Of a stretch of DNA of 6,207 nt, positions 1-5,899 are shown piece after piece. The notes beneath the pieces are model-generated. The model did not search any database. It saw only the letters and a list, made by a program, of their open reading frames with translations, and was not told the DNA's origin. The stretch covers positions 1-6,207 of the forward strand of contig JAJXYI010000543.1 of NCBI GenBank assembly GCA_021780625.1, given 5' to 3'. Source of the stretch: a bacterium (GTDB taxonomy: Bacteria > Verrucomicrobiota > Verrucomicrobiae > Opitutales > Opitutaceae). Every line of letters starts with the position of its first letter. Within the stretch, counting starts at the first letter, position 1. Both the position numbers and the translations under genes were made by a program.

Positions 1-464
1 TAAAGCAGCACCCGGTCGCCCTTCTTCAGGCCCTGGCGCTTCAGCACGTTCGCAAAGCGGCAGACCTCGCGGTGCAGCTGCCGGTAGGTCAGCGTGCGCT
101 CCTCGCCCGGCTTGCCATCCGGCGCCGGCTCGCCCTCCCAGATCAACGCCGCCTTGTTCGCATGCGGCGTGTCCAGATGCCGGTCCAGGCAGTTCGCGCT
201 CACGTTCAACCGGCCGCCGACAAACCACTTCGCGTCCGGCGCCTTGAAGCTCATCACCTTCTTGAACGGCCGGTCCCAGACGAGCTCGCTCTTCGCATGA
301 CGGCCCCAGAACTTCTCGGGTTCGTCGACGGACTCGCGGTAAAGACGCTTGTACTCGGCCAGGCTCTTGACGTGAGCCTTGCGCGAAAACTCGGCGTGAG
401 GACGGAATACGCGGTCCTCGTGAAGGATCGACGTAAAGTTCGATACAGTCTTTTTGTCAGGCAT
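1..464 (-). CDS. acs: Acetyl-CoA synthetase, N-terminal 154 residues (partial)
   Basis: The enzyme activates acetate with ATP and CoA to acetyl-CoA through an acetyl-adenylate, in the cytoplasm. The reading frame opens at ATG 464-462 ([20 protein letters not shown]) and runs without a stop off the left edge. Seen here are the N-terminal cap segment, with [20 protein letters not shown] at about residues 35-54 and [11 protein letters not shown] soon after, then [18 protein letters not shown], and the beginning of the AMP-binding fold with [18 protein letters not shown] and GDRVLLY. This order is characteristic of Acs rather than of other acyl-CoA ligases. Full Acs is about 650 residues, so the P-loop, catalytic core and the acetylated C-terminal lysine lie outside the window. 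No Shine-Dalgarno sequence precedes the ATG; the leader is C-rich (CCCTCC seven bases upstream). The 84 bases between uvrB and acs contain an AT-rich TAATAA (minus strand) but no convincing complete promoter, so whether acs has its own promoter is unclear. Confidence 0.95.
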   Translation of the reverse strand, partial: MPDKKTVSNFTSILHEDRVFRPHAEFSRKAHVKSLAEYKRLYRESVDEPEKFWGRHAKSELVWDRPFKKVMSFKAPDAKWFVGGRLNVSANCLDRHLDTPHANKAALIWEGEPAPDGKPGEERTLTYRQLHREVCRFANVLKRQGLKKGDRVLL

Positions 465-548
465 ACGGGGTGGAGGGGAAATGCCCGACAGGTTATTAGG
501 CCGAATGTTTCTGTCCAGTGAGCTTACTACTTTTCTGGGAATATCTGG

Positions 549-2579
549 TTATCGCCGGAGTCCCTTCTTTCCCAACTTGTAGCCGCCTTTCTTCGAGGGG
601 CCGGCAGCGACGCGACGCACTTCGCCGCTTCGCAGGGCAGCCACCTGGTCGCGGAGCAGCGCGGCCTTTTCGAATTCCAGTCGGCCCGCCGCCTCGGTCA
701 TCTCGTTCTCCAGCTCGGCGATCACGGAGGCCACCTCGTCGTCGCGCAACTCGGCCACCGCGAGCGGCTCCTCCCCCTGCTCAGGCACCGCGTGCAGGCT
801 CGCCTGCGCCGCCCGCTTCACGCTCCGCGGGGTGATCCCGTGCTCCTCGTTGTACGCCATCTGCCTCGCCCTGCGGTAGGACGTGATCTCCACGGTTCGC
901 CGTATCGAATCCGTCATCACATCGGCATAAAACACCACCCTGCCCCGCTCGTGCCGCGCCGCGCGGCCCGACGTCTGGACCAGGCTGGTCTCGCTCCGCA
1001 GGAAGCCCTCCTTGTCCGCGTCCAGGATCGCCACGAACGCCACCTCGGGCAGATCCAGGCCCTCGCGCAGGAGATTGATGCCCACAAGCACGTCGAAATT
1101 GCCGAGGCGGAGATTGCGCAGGATCTCCACACGCTCGATCGCGTCGATGTCCGAATGCAGGTACTCGACCCGCAGCCCTGCCTCCCGCAGGTAGGTCGTG
1201 AGGTCCTCCGCCAGCCGCTTGGTGAGGGTCGTGACGAGCACCCGGTCGCCCTGCTCCACCGTCCGCCTGGACTCGCCGATCAGGTCCTCGACCTGCCCCT
1301 TCGTCGGACGGATGACGATCTCGGGGTCGAGCAGCCCCGTAGGCCGGATCAGCTGCTCCGCCACCACGGTCGACTGCGCCAGCTCCCACTCCGCGGGCGT
1401 CGCCGAGACGTACACGGTCTGGCCCGTCACGTGCCTGAACTCCGCGAAGTCCTGCGGTCGGTTGTCGAGCGCCGAAGGGAGCCGGAATCCGAAGTCGACC
1501 AGCACCTGCTTGCGCGCGCGGTCCCCGTTGTACATGCCGCGTATCTGGGGAATGGTGACGTGGCTCTCGTCGATGAAGAGCAGGTAGTCCTTGGGGAAGA
1601 AATCGAGCAGGCAGAACGGGCGCTCGCCCGGTTTCCGTCCCGAGAGGTGCATCGAGTAGTTCTCGATCCCGTTGCAGAAGCCCATCTCCTGGAGCATCTC
1701 GAGGTCGTAGTTGGTCCGCATGCGGACGCGCTGCGCCTCGAGGAGCTTGCCCTGCCGCTCGAGCTCCGCCACGCGGACGTCGAGCTCGCGCTTGATGCCC
1801 GCAATCGCCCCCTCGAGCTTGTCGCGCGTCGTCACATACTGATTGGCCGGGTACAAGTCGAACTGCTCCAGTTCGCGCAGCACCTCGCCGGTCAGGGGGT
1901 CGATCTCCGAGAGCCGGTCCAGCTCGTCGCCCCACAGCTCAAGGCGCAGGGCGCTCTCGCTGTACGCCGGCATGATGTCGACCACGTCCCCGCGCACCCG
2001 GAAGCGCCCCCGCTGGAGCTCGACGTCGTTGCGCTCATACAGGTTCTCGACGAGCCGCTCGAGCAGCTGCTGCCGGCGAAGCTGCCCCCCGCGCCTCAGC
2101 TCGACGCGCAGCGACACGAAGTCCTCGGGCGAGCCCAGGCCGTAGATGCACGACACGCTCGCCACGACAATCACGTCCCGGCGCGACACCAGCGAGCTCG
2201 TCGCCGCAATGCGCAGCCGCTCGATCTCGTCGTTGATCGAGGAGTCCTTCTCGATGAACGTGTCGGTCGAGGGCATGTAGGCCTCGGGCTGGTAGTAGTC
2301 GTAGTAGCTGACGAAGTACTCGACGGCGTTGTCCGGGAAGAAGTTCTTGAATTCCGAATACAGCTGCGCGGCCAGGGTCTTGTTGTGCGAGATGATCAGC
2401 GCCGGGCGGTTCGTGCGGGCGATGACGTTCGCCATCGTGAACGTCTTGCCCGAGCCGGTGACGCCCACGAGCGTCTGGTCGCGGTTTCCGGCCGCAAGCG
2501 ACTTCACGAGCGCATCGATGGCCGCGGGCTGGTCGCCGGTGGGCTCGTACTCGGCCTTGAGCTGGAAATTCGTGGACAT
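549..2579 (-). CDS. uvrB: Excinuclease ABC subunit UvrB (676 aa)
   Basis: This is the damage-verifying helicase-like subunit of nucleotide excision repair; it is loaded by UvrA and recruits UvrC for incision. The Q-motif GDQPAAI is at residues 15-21 and Walker A GVTGSGKT at 39-46. The Tyr-rich beta-hairpin that clamps DNA is at about 92-116 (YYDYYQPEAY). DESH (Walker B) follows near 340. The helicase motif-VI region reads QTSGRAARH, where many homologues have QTIGRAARN. A C-terminal UVR coiled coil that binds UvrC lies at about 618-650 (ELENEMTEAAGRLEFEKAA), followed by a basic tail. The length matches the family (about 670). The start is ATG 2579 (MSTNFQLKAEYEPTGDQPAA), because homology begins here. 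An in-frame TTG at 2669 would add 30 residues translated from a repeat tract and is unlikely. No Shine-Dalgarno sequence precedes the ATG. No TGTTC-N4-GAACA LexA-type box was found upstream, so SOS control is not evident from the sequence. Confidence 0.98.
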   Translation of the reverse strand: MSTNFQLKAEYEPTGDQPAAIDALVKSLAAGNRDQTLVGVTGSGKTFTMANVIARTNRPALIISHNKTLAAQLYSEFKNFFPDNAVEYFVSYYDYYQPEAYMPSTDTFIEKDSSINDEIERLRIAATSSLVSRRDVIVVASVSCIYGLGSPEDFVSLRVELRRGGQLRRQQLLERLVENLYERNDVELQRGRFRVRGDVVDIMPAYSESALRLELWGDELDRLSEIDPLTGEVLRELEQFDLYPANQYVTTRDKLEGAIAGIKRELDVRVAELERQGKLLEAQRVRMRTNYDLEMLQEMGFCNGIENYSMHLSGRKPGERPFCLLDFFPKDYLLFIDESHVTIPQIRGMYNGDRARKQVLVDFGFRLPSALDNRPQDFAEFRHVTGQTVYVSATPAEWELAQSTVVAEQLIRPTGLLDPEIVIRPTKGQVEDLIGESRRTVEQGDRVLVTTLTKRLAEDLTTYLREAGLRVEYLHSDIDAIERVEILRNLRLGNFDVLVGINLLREGLDLPEVAFVAILDADKEGFLRSETSLVQTSGRAARHERGRVVFYADVMTDSIRRTVEITSYRRARQMAYNEEHGITPRSVKRAAQASLHAVPEQGEEPLAVAELRDDEVASVIAELENEMTEAAGRLEFEKAALLRDQVAALRSGEVRRVAAGPSKKGGYKLGKKGLRR

Positions 2580-2592
2580 GCTGCGGGGGCGC

Positions 2593-2635
2593 GGGATGGA
2601 CGGGTTTAACAGGGATGGAGGGGATGGAAGGGATT
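2593..2635. repeat. Periodic GGGATGGA tract, possible G-quadruplex
   Basis: Five units begin with GGG at 2593, 2602, 2612, 2621 and 2630, a 9-10-base period. Three are GGGATGGA; the others are GGGTTTAACA and GGGATT. A further G5 run lies at 2585-2589. The plus strand fits the simple quadruplex rule of four G3 runs with loops of at most 7 (GGG, 6 bases, GGG, 7 bases, GGG, 5 bases, GGG). The tract ends 14 bases before the uvrB start, so the uvrB mRNA would carry the C-rich complement. I associate such short phased tracts with intergenic repeats of Verrucomicrobiota genomes, but copy number cannot be judged from one window. Confidence 0.6.
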
Positions 2636-2672
2636 CGGAATCAAAATGAACAAGGTTCGGGCGTCGCAATCG

Positions 2673-2732
2673 TCAGTTACGACAGAGAAGCGATAACCGC
2701 GGCATCGCAAATCGGACCGGCCGGAGGGCCAT
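2673..2732 (-). CDS. Possible 19-residue leader peptide ORF upstream of uvrB
   Basis: ATG 2732-2730 opens a 19-codon frame (MALRPVRFAMPRLSLLCRN) ending in TGA at 2675-2673. It has a good Shine-Dalgarno sequence: AGGAG at 2744-2740, seven bases from the ATG, whereas the four full-size genes with visible starts have none. The SD lies in the 3' arm of a short hairpin (TCCTTT 2761-2756, AAAGGA 2746-2741 on the minus strand, 9-base loop) that could occlude it. The peptide is basic with a hydrophobic patch but matches no family I know. It could equally be a chance ORF; it ends 93 bases before the uvrB start. Confidence 0.25.
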   Translation of the reverse strand: MALRPVRFAMPRLSLLCRN

Positions 2733-2768
2733 CGAGACTCTCCTTTCACCCTTAAAAAGGACACGGTG

Positions 2769-2797
2769 AACAGAAGGAAACGAAGATAACAAAGAAG
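2769..2797. repeat. Short periodic AAC/GAAG tract
   Basis: AAC recurs at 2769, 2779 and 2788 and GAAG at 2773, 2782 and 2794, giving a 9-10-base phase. On the minus strand it reads as CTTC and GTT alternating and ends in CTGTTCACC, while the GGGATGGA tract on the same strand contains CCCTGTTAAACC. The shared CTGTTNA edge and similar period suggest the two belong to one type of dispersed intergenic repeat. It is too short to prove from one copy. Confidence 0.4.
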
Positions 2798-3045
2798 GCC
2801 GAGCCAATCGATTGCACGAAATTGCCGAATCTGAATCGACTCACCCAAACGGTGAATAGATCAACGCTCAAAATTCGGTGGTACGCTGGTTGTTCTCAGC
2901 TCCCGTCGTTGCCTTCTGTTCCATTCGATCGCCGAATTCAGATTCATCCCCGTCGATCTTTCCGCAGGGCACGATGCGAACGGCGGCCCTCCATGGCTGC
3001 GTCGCAAACCTTCGCCCGACCGGTTCGTCGGCGCAAGACGCCCGC

Positions 3046-3079
3046 AAAAAACCCGCGGCCATTTGAGCCGCGGGTTTTT
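3046..3079 (-). terminator. Intrinsic terminator of efp
   Basis: CCCGCGGC (3052-3059) and GCCGCGGG (3067-3074) form a perfect 8-bp GC-rich stem with a 7-base loop, extended by A/T pairs on both sides. Read on the minus strand the stem is followed by six T residues (3051-3046). It begins about 20 bases after the efp stop codon. The flanking A and T runs make it symmetrical, so it could also stop plus-strand transcription. Confidence 0.88.
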
Positions 3080-3100
3080 GAAAAGGAGAGAAACGGGCGC

Positions 3101-3658
3101 TCAGGCGCGGCCGAGGTAGGAACCGTCGACGGTGCTGACCTTGATGATTTCGCCTTCCTTGATGAAGAGCGGGACCTGAACGGTCACGCCCGTCTCGAGC
3201 TTGGCCGGCTTCTGCACGTTCGAGGCGGTGTCGCCCCGAAGGCCTTCGGCGGACTCGATCACTTTGAGCGCGACGGACGTCGGCAGCTCGACGGTGATCG
3301 GCTTCTCGTCGACAAACAGCACGTCGGCGCGGCCGTTAGGAACCAGATAGTTCTTCGCGTCACCGATCAGGGTCTCGCTCAGCTCAATGGTCTCGTACGT
3401 GTTGGTGTCGAGGAACGCGTAGGTGCCGCGGTCGACGTAGCTGAACTCGAGCGTGCGCTTGTCGGTGGAAAACACCTCGATCGTCTCGGTGGAGTTGAAT
3501 CGCTGTTCCAGGGAACGTCCGCTCTTCAGGTTACGGAGCTTGGCCTGCACGAAGGCGCGGAGATTTCCCGGGGTGCGATGCTGGGTCTCCATGACGAGGT
3601 GTGGCTCGTTGTTGAACTTGATGACTTGGCCTTTGCGAAGGTCGTTGGCGGACGGCAT
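3101..3658 (-). CDS. efp: Translation elongation factor P (185 aa)
   Basis: EF-P binds between the ribosomal P and E sites and relieves stalling at consecutive prolines. The 185-residue length and three-domain order are normal: an N-terminal KOW-like domain (MPSANDLRKGQVIKFNNEPH onward), a central OB domain from about residue 65, and a C-terminal OB domain with the family signature KPAKLETGVTVQVPLFIKEG at about 150-169, ending in GSYLGRA. The domain I loop reads TPGNLRAF (29-36). Aligned with the E. coli PGKGQAF loop, the position of modified Lys34 is Asn32 here, with Arg34 two residues later, so the beta-lysylation site is absent. The start is ATG 3658; no Shine-Dalgarno sequence is present, and CCCTCC lies six bases upstream of the ATG. 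It lies 69 bases after mcp and ends at a strong terminator. Confidence 0.97.
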   Translation of the reverse strand: MPSANDLRKGQVIKFNNEPHLVMETQHRTPGNLRAFVQAKLRNLKSGRSLEQRFNSTETIEVFSTDKRTLEFSYVDRGTYAFLDTNTYETIELSETLIGDAKNYLVPNGRADVLFVDEKPITVELPTSVALKVIESAEGLRGDTASNVQKPAKLETGVTVQVPLFIKEGEIIKVSTVDGSYLGRA

Positions 3659-3692
3659 GACGACGGAGGGTTGGAACGTTGTTTACTTGCTA

Positions 3693-3720
3693 AAAGGTGG
3701 CTCAGTTAGGGGCCGCCTTT
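3693..3720 (-). terminator. Possible weak terminator after the chemoreceptor gene
   Basis: AAAGGTGGC (3693-3701) and GCCGCCTTT (3712-3720) form a 9-bp stem with one imperfect pair (A-C in the minus-strand RNA) and a 10-base loop. Four T residues follow on the minus strand. It begins 8 bases after the mcp stop codon and lies inside the efp leader. The mismatch and short T run make it only moderately convincing. Confidence 0.4.
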
Positions 3721-3731
3721 CCGTCTGTCAA
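3703..3731 (-). promoter_or_regulatory. Candidate efp promoter with TTGACA box
   Basis: A perfect TTGACA lies on the minus strand at 3731-3726 and overlaps the mcp TGA stop codon. Seventeen bases further the minus strand reads TAACTG (3708-3703), a poor -10 match. If used, transcription would begin inside the terminator-like hairpin. The -35 match is seen; promoter activity is a guess. Confidence 0.22.
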
Positions 3732-5659
3732 GGCTCGGTGCGCTTCACCAGACTCCGAAGTCGAAATCGACGCTGACTGCTTTCGCTGGGGGCGCTGCTC
3801 GTTCCGATCAGCTTTTGAAGCCTCAGGGCCGAAGTCTTCATCTCGCCCGCCTTGGATTTCACAAGTGCCGCCGCGTCCGCCACGTTGCGGCTGGCCACCG
3901 CGTTCCCCTGGGTGACCATGTCGATGTCGTGCACGGCACTCGCTACGACGGTCAGCCCCCTCGCCTGCTCATTCGAAGAGGTCGCGATCTGGCCGGCCTG
4001 CGAATCGGTCTGCGCGATCATCGCCACGACCTCGTCGAACTGCGACGAGACCTTGGTCGCATCGGTGCGGATCTTGGTGAGTCCATCGACAACGCCGCGC
4101 CTCCCGTCACCCGCCCCGGCCCCACCGCCTGCGAGCAGTTCGGTGGTCTCCCGGGCGGCCTCGGCCGAGCGCTGCGCCAGGCTTCGGACTTCCTCGGCAA
4201 CCACTGCGAATCCGGCGCCCGCCTCGCCCGCGCGGGCAGCCTCGATCGCGGCGTTGAGCGCAAGGATGTTGGTCTGGAACGCAATCTCGTCGATGTTCTT
4301 CAGGATGCCGGAGATCGCCCCACCGGACTTTTCGACATCCACGACAGTGCTGCGCAGGGTCTCGAGCAGGTGCCGCCCGGCGTCGGCGGTTGTCGTCGCG
4401 TTGTGCGACGATTCCACCGCAGCCGCAGCCGTCGCGGCATTGGTCTTCGTCGTCGCGGTGAGCTCCTCGAGCGACGCGCTCGTCTCCTCCAGCGAGGCCG
4501 CCTGCTGGCTCGCTCCGTCGGAGAGCGAGGTGGCCGCAATCGCAAGCTTCTCGGCCTCCTCGGCAAATGTCGCCGCGCCGGACACAAGCTCGCCCGCCGT
4601 GTCGCCGAGCGGTTTCGCGATCGAGCGGGCGAGTCGCTTCGAAAGCCAGAAGACGCCAAGCGTTCCCACCACGATCAGCAGGCCCGTCCAGTTCCGCTGC
4701 CGGCTTGCCTCCGAGCGAATCCCCATGCAGGTCCGCCCGAAATCGTCTTTCAGCCAGGTGATGTAGTCGCCCACATCGTTCGTCATGAAATTGTAGTTCT
4801 CGCTCCAGGCATCCTCGTCGAGCGAAGGCGGCTTCTGGCCGTAGAGCACGGCATCGCGGAACTTCGGGATCGCGTCGAAAAAGGCCTGCCAGTGCGGATC
4901 GTCGCGAAGCTTCATGAAACGAACCCGCGCCTCCCCCTGGCTCAGCGACGGGATCATCTTCCAGTAGGCCTGCGCAAACGAGATCGGCTCCTCCATGTTC
5001 ACCGCCACATTGCGGTCCAGGATAAGCCCGTGCTGACGCTTGTACTGCTGGATCTGGTAATAGATCAGACCGCCCGCCTCGATGGAGCGCTTCCGGGCCT
5101 CGGTCACCATCGTCAGTGCGAGCAGCTTGCGGGCGACCGTCGTGTTCGTCGTCTGGTCGATCAACAGCGGCAGCGCCTCAGTCAACGAGGCGCGGAGCCC
5201 CAGGTAATAGTTGATGATGATGTTGTTGTTCGCTTCCTCGGTATTGTTGTAAACAAGGTCGCGGATCGACTTCAGTTTCGCGCGCCGGTCGGCGATGTCC
5301 TGCAGCGCCTTCGCAAAGGCAGGCGACAGATTCGTCGCGTCGACTTTCAAAAGCGCCTGGTCGTAGGCCGCCCAAGCCGCATCCGTCGCCTGACGGGCCT
5401 TGTCCTGATCAGCCCGATACTTCTGCTTCACGTCGTCCGGATCCTTCGCGTGATCGGTCGAGAACTGCCACCAGTTCGAGCCTTCGACGTCCGCACATTG
5501 TTCGACGTCCGCCATACGCCAGACGAGCGCGGACAGGGTCGTCAGGTGGTCCATCTCACGGACCGTGCGGTCCGCCCGGACAAAGAGGATGCCGGCGGGA
5601 ATCAGCGCAAAGACGAGGGGTACCAGGGCAAGTAGGATCAGCTTGCGTTCGAGATTCAT
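3728..5659 (-). CDS. Methyl-accepting chemotaxis protein with NIT-like sensor domain (643 aa)
   Basis: This is an inner-membrane chemoreceptor that would control CheA through CheW. TM1 is at about residues 7-27, and a mostly helical extracytoplasmic domain spans about 28-323. TM2 is at about 324-340, followed by [10 protein letters not shown], which resembles the start of a HAMP domain without its second helix. The signalling coiled coil starts at about 380 ([19 protein letters not shown]). Its conserved hairpin tip is at about 456-490 ([20 protein letters not shown], then FAVVAEEVR). The sensor domain has the long-helix pattern of NIT domains (nitrate/nitrite sensing), but the ligand is not known. 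Odd points are a glycine-rich block at 510-522 in the descending helix and an (AAC)3(ATC)3AAC run encoding residues 144-150. There is no CheB/CheR-binding pentapeptide at the C-terminus. I chose ATG 5659 because [17 protein letters not shown] is a normal receptor N-terminus; ATG 5740 would add 27 residues with no receptor character. Neither start has a Shine-Dalgarno sequence. Confidence 0.95.
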   Translation of the reverse strand: MNLERKLILLALVPLVFALIPAGILFVRADRTVREMDHLTTLSALVWRMADVEQCADVEGSNWWQFSTDHAKDPDDVKQKYRADQDKARQATDAAWAAYDQALLKVDATNLSPAFAKALQDIADRRAKLKSIRDLVYNNTEEANNNIIINYYLGLRASLTEALPLLIDQTTNTTVARKLLALTMVTEARKRSIEAGGLIYYQIQQYKRQHGLILDRNVAVNMEEPISFAQAYWKMIPSLSQGEARVRFMKLRDDPHWQAFFDAIPKFRDAVLYGQKPPSLDEDAWSENYNFMTNDVGDYITWLKDDFGRTCMGIRSEASRQRNWTGLLIVVGTLGVFWLSKRLARSIAKPLGDTAGELVSGAATFAEEAEKLAIAATSLSDGASQQAASLEETSASLEELTATTKTNAATAAAAVESSHNATTTADAGRHLLETLRSTVVDVEKSGGAISGILKNIDEIAFQTNILALNAAIEAARAGEAGAGFAVVAEEVRSLAQRSAEAARETTELLAGGGAGAGDGRRGVVDGLTKIRTDATKVSSQFDEVVAMIAQTDSQAGQIATSSNEQARGLTVVASAVHDIDMVTQGNAVASRNVADAAALVKSKAGEMKTSALRLQKLIGTSSAPSESSQRRFRLRSLVKRTEP

Positions 5660-5719
5660 GGGGTTTGGGGAGAGCGCGCTGCGAAAAGCGCGAGTGGCGT
5701 TTGGGGTGGTGCGCAGGGA

Positions 5720-5749
5720 CGATTGCAGAATCGGTCCCATCTACAATCG
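5720..5749. promoter_or_regulatory. Inverted and direct repeats in the mcp leader
   Basis: CGATTG (5720-5725) and CAATCG (5744-5749) form a 6-bp perfect dyad with an 18-base spacer. The overlapping hexamer AATCGG occurs at 5729-5734 and 5745-5750 in direct orientation, 16 bases apart. They lie 61-91 bases upstream of the chosen mcp start. This could be an operator or chance; no clear promoter hexamers were found in 5660-5845, and a flagellar sigma-28 match fails on spacing. Confidence 0.2.
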
Positions 5750-5845
5750 GCACATTGCGCATACAAATGAGCAGTTTATCGCAACATTGCCATCCCCCCG
5801 CCCCGCCTCAGGCGCCACGCACCCTGTCACGAACTTCGAAATACA

Positions 5846-5876
5846 AAAGGGGGCGGACCGCACGGCCGCCCCCTTT
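5846..5876 (-). terminator. Intrinsic terminator after the hypothetical gene
   Basis: AAAGGGGGCGG (5846-5856) and CCGCCCCCTTT (5866-5876) form a perfect 11-bp stem around a 9-base loop. On the minus strand the stem runs into TTTTGTATTT. It lies about 24 bases beyond the stop codon of the gene at 5900 and separates it from mcp. The symmetry would allow some activity in both directions. Confidence 0.85.
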
Positions 5877-5899
5877 ATGATTAATCAAGTCGTTGAACT

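Larger units (their letters stand above)
2580..3045. other. Long intergenic region between efp terminator and uvrB
   Basis: This stretch of about 470 bases follows the efp terminator and forms the uvrB leader and promoter region. The open frames in it are short, have no recognisable motif and mostly overlap the terminator or the repeat tracts. It contains a GGGATGGA-type periodic tract (2593-2635), a possible 19-codon leader ORF (2673-2732), an AAC/GAAG periodic tract (2769-2797), and a widely spaced 10-base inverted repeat (GAATCTGAAT at 2827-2836, ATTCAGATTC at 2936-2945). The section from about 2640 to 2950 is visibly richer in A/T than the coding flanks. I could not identify a clear -35/-10 pair for uvrB. 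Confidence 0.7.

Noticed and set aside
487..515. GACAG/CTGTC hairpin between uvrB and acs as a terminator
   Set aside because: Only five base pairs, a 19-base loop and no T run.
792..2609. 605-codon open frame on the plus strand, antisense to uvrB
   Set aside because: It is the mirror of a high-GC gene with few A/T-ending codons; the translation is repetitive in Arg, Leu and His with no family motif, while the other strand encodes a complete UvrB.
2648..2658. GAAC-AAG-GTTC palindrome upstream of uvrB as an SOS box
   Set aside because: The half-sites resemble a Gram-positive LexA box, but the spacer is 3 instead of 4 bases, and the order is inverted relative to the TGTTC-N4-GAACA motif reported for Verrucomicrobia.
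2580..2669. Extended uvrB start at TTG 2669
   Set aside because: The added 30 residues come from the periodic repeat tract; UvrB homology begins at MSTNFQLKAEY, and TTG has no Shine-Dalgarno support.
2827..2945. 10-base inverted repeat as ends of a small mobile element
   Set aside because: The arms are 99 bases apart, no target-site duplication is evident and the interior holds no other mobile-element feature.
2822..3709. 295-codon plus-strand open frame antisense to efp
   Set aside because: It covers the terminator and the whole of efp in antisense and shows no family features.
3815..5635. 606-codon plus-strand open frame antisense to the chemoreceptor
   Set aside because: Same codon-composition artefact: Arg/Gly-rich translation with no recognisable domain, opposite a complete MCP.
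5744..5783. Flagellar sigma-28 promoter for mcp
   Set aside because: TAAA and GCCGATTG are both present on the minus strand, but 23 bases apart instead of about 15.
5775..5795. Sigma-54 promoter for mcp (TGGCAATGTTGC on the minus strand)
   Set aside because: GG and GC are 7 bases apart instead of the required 10.
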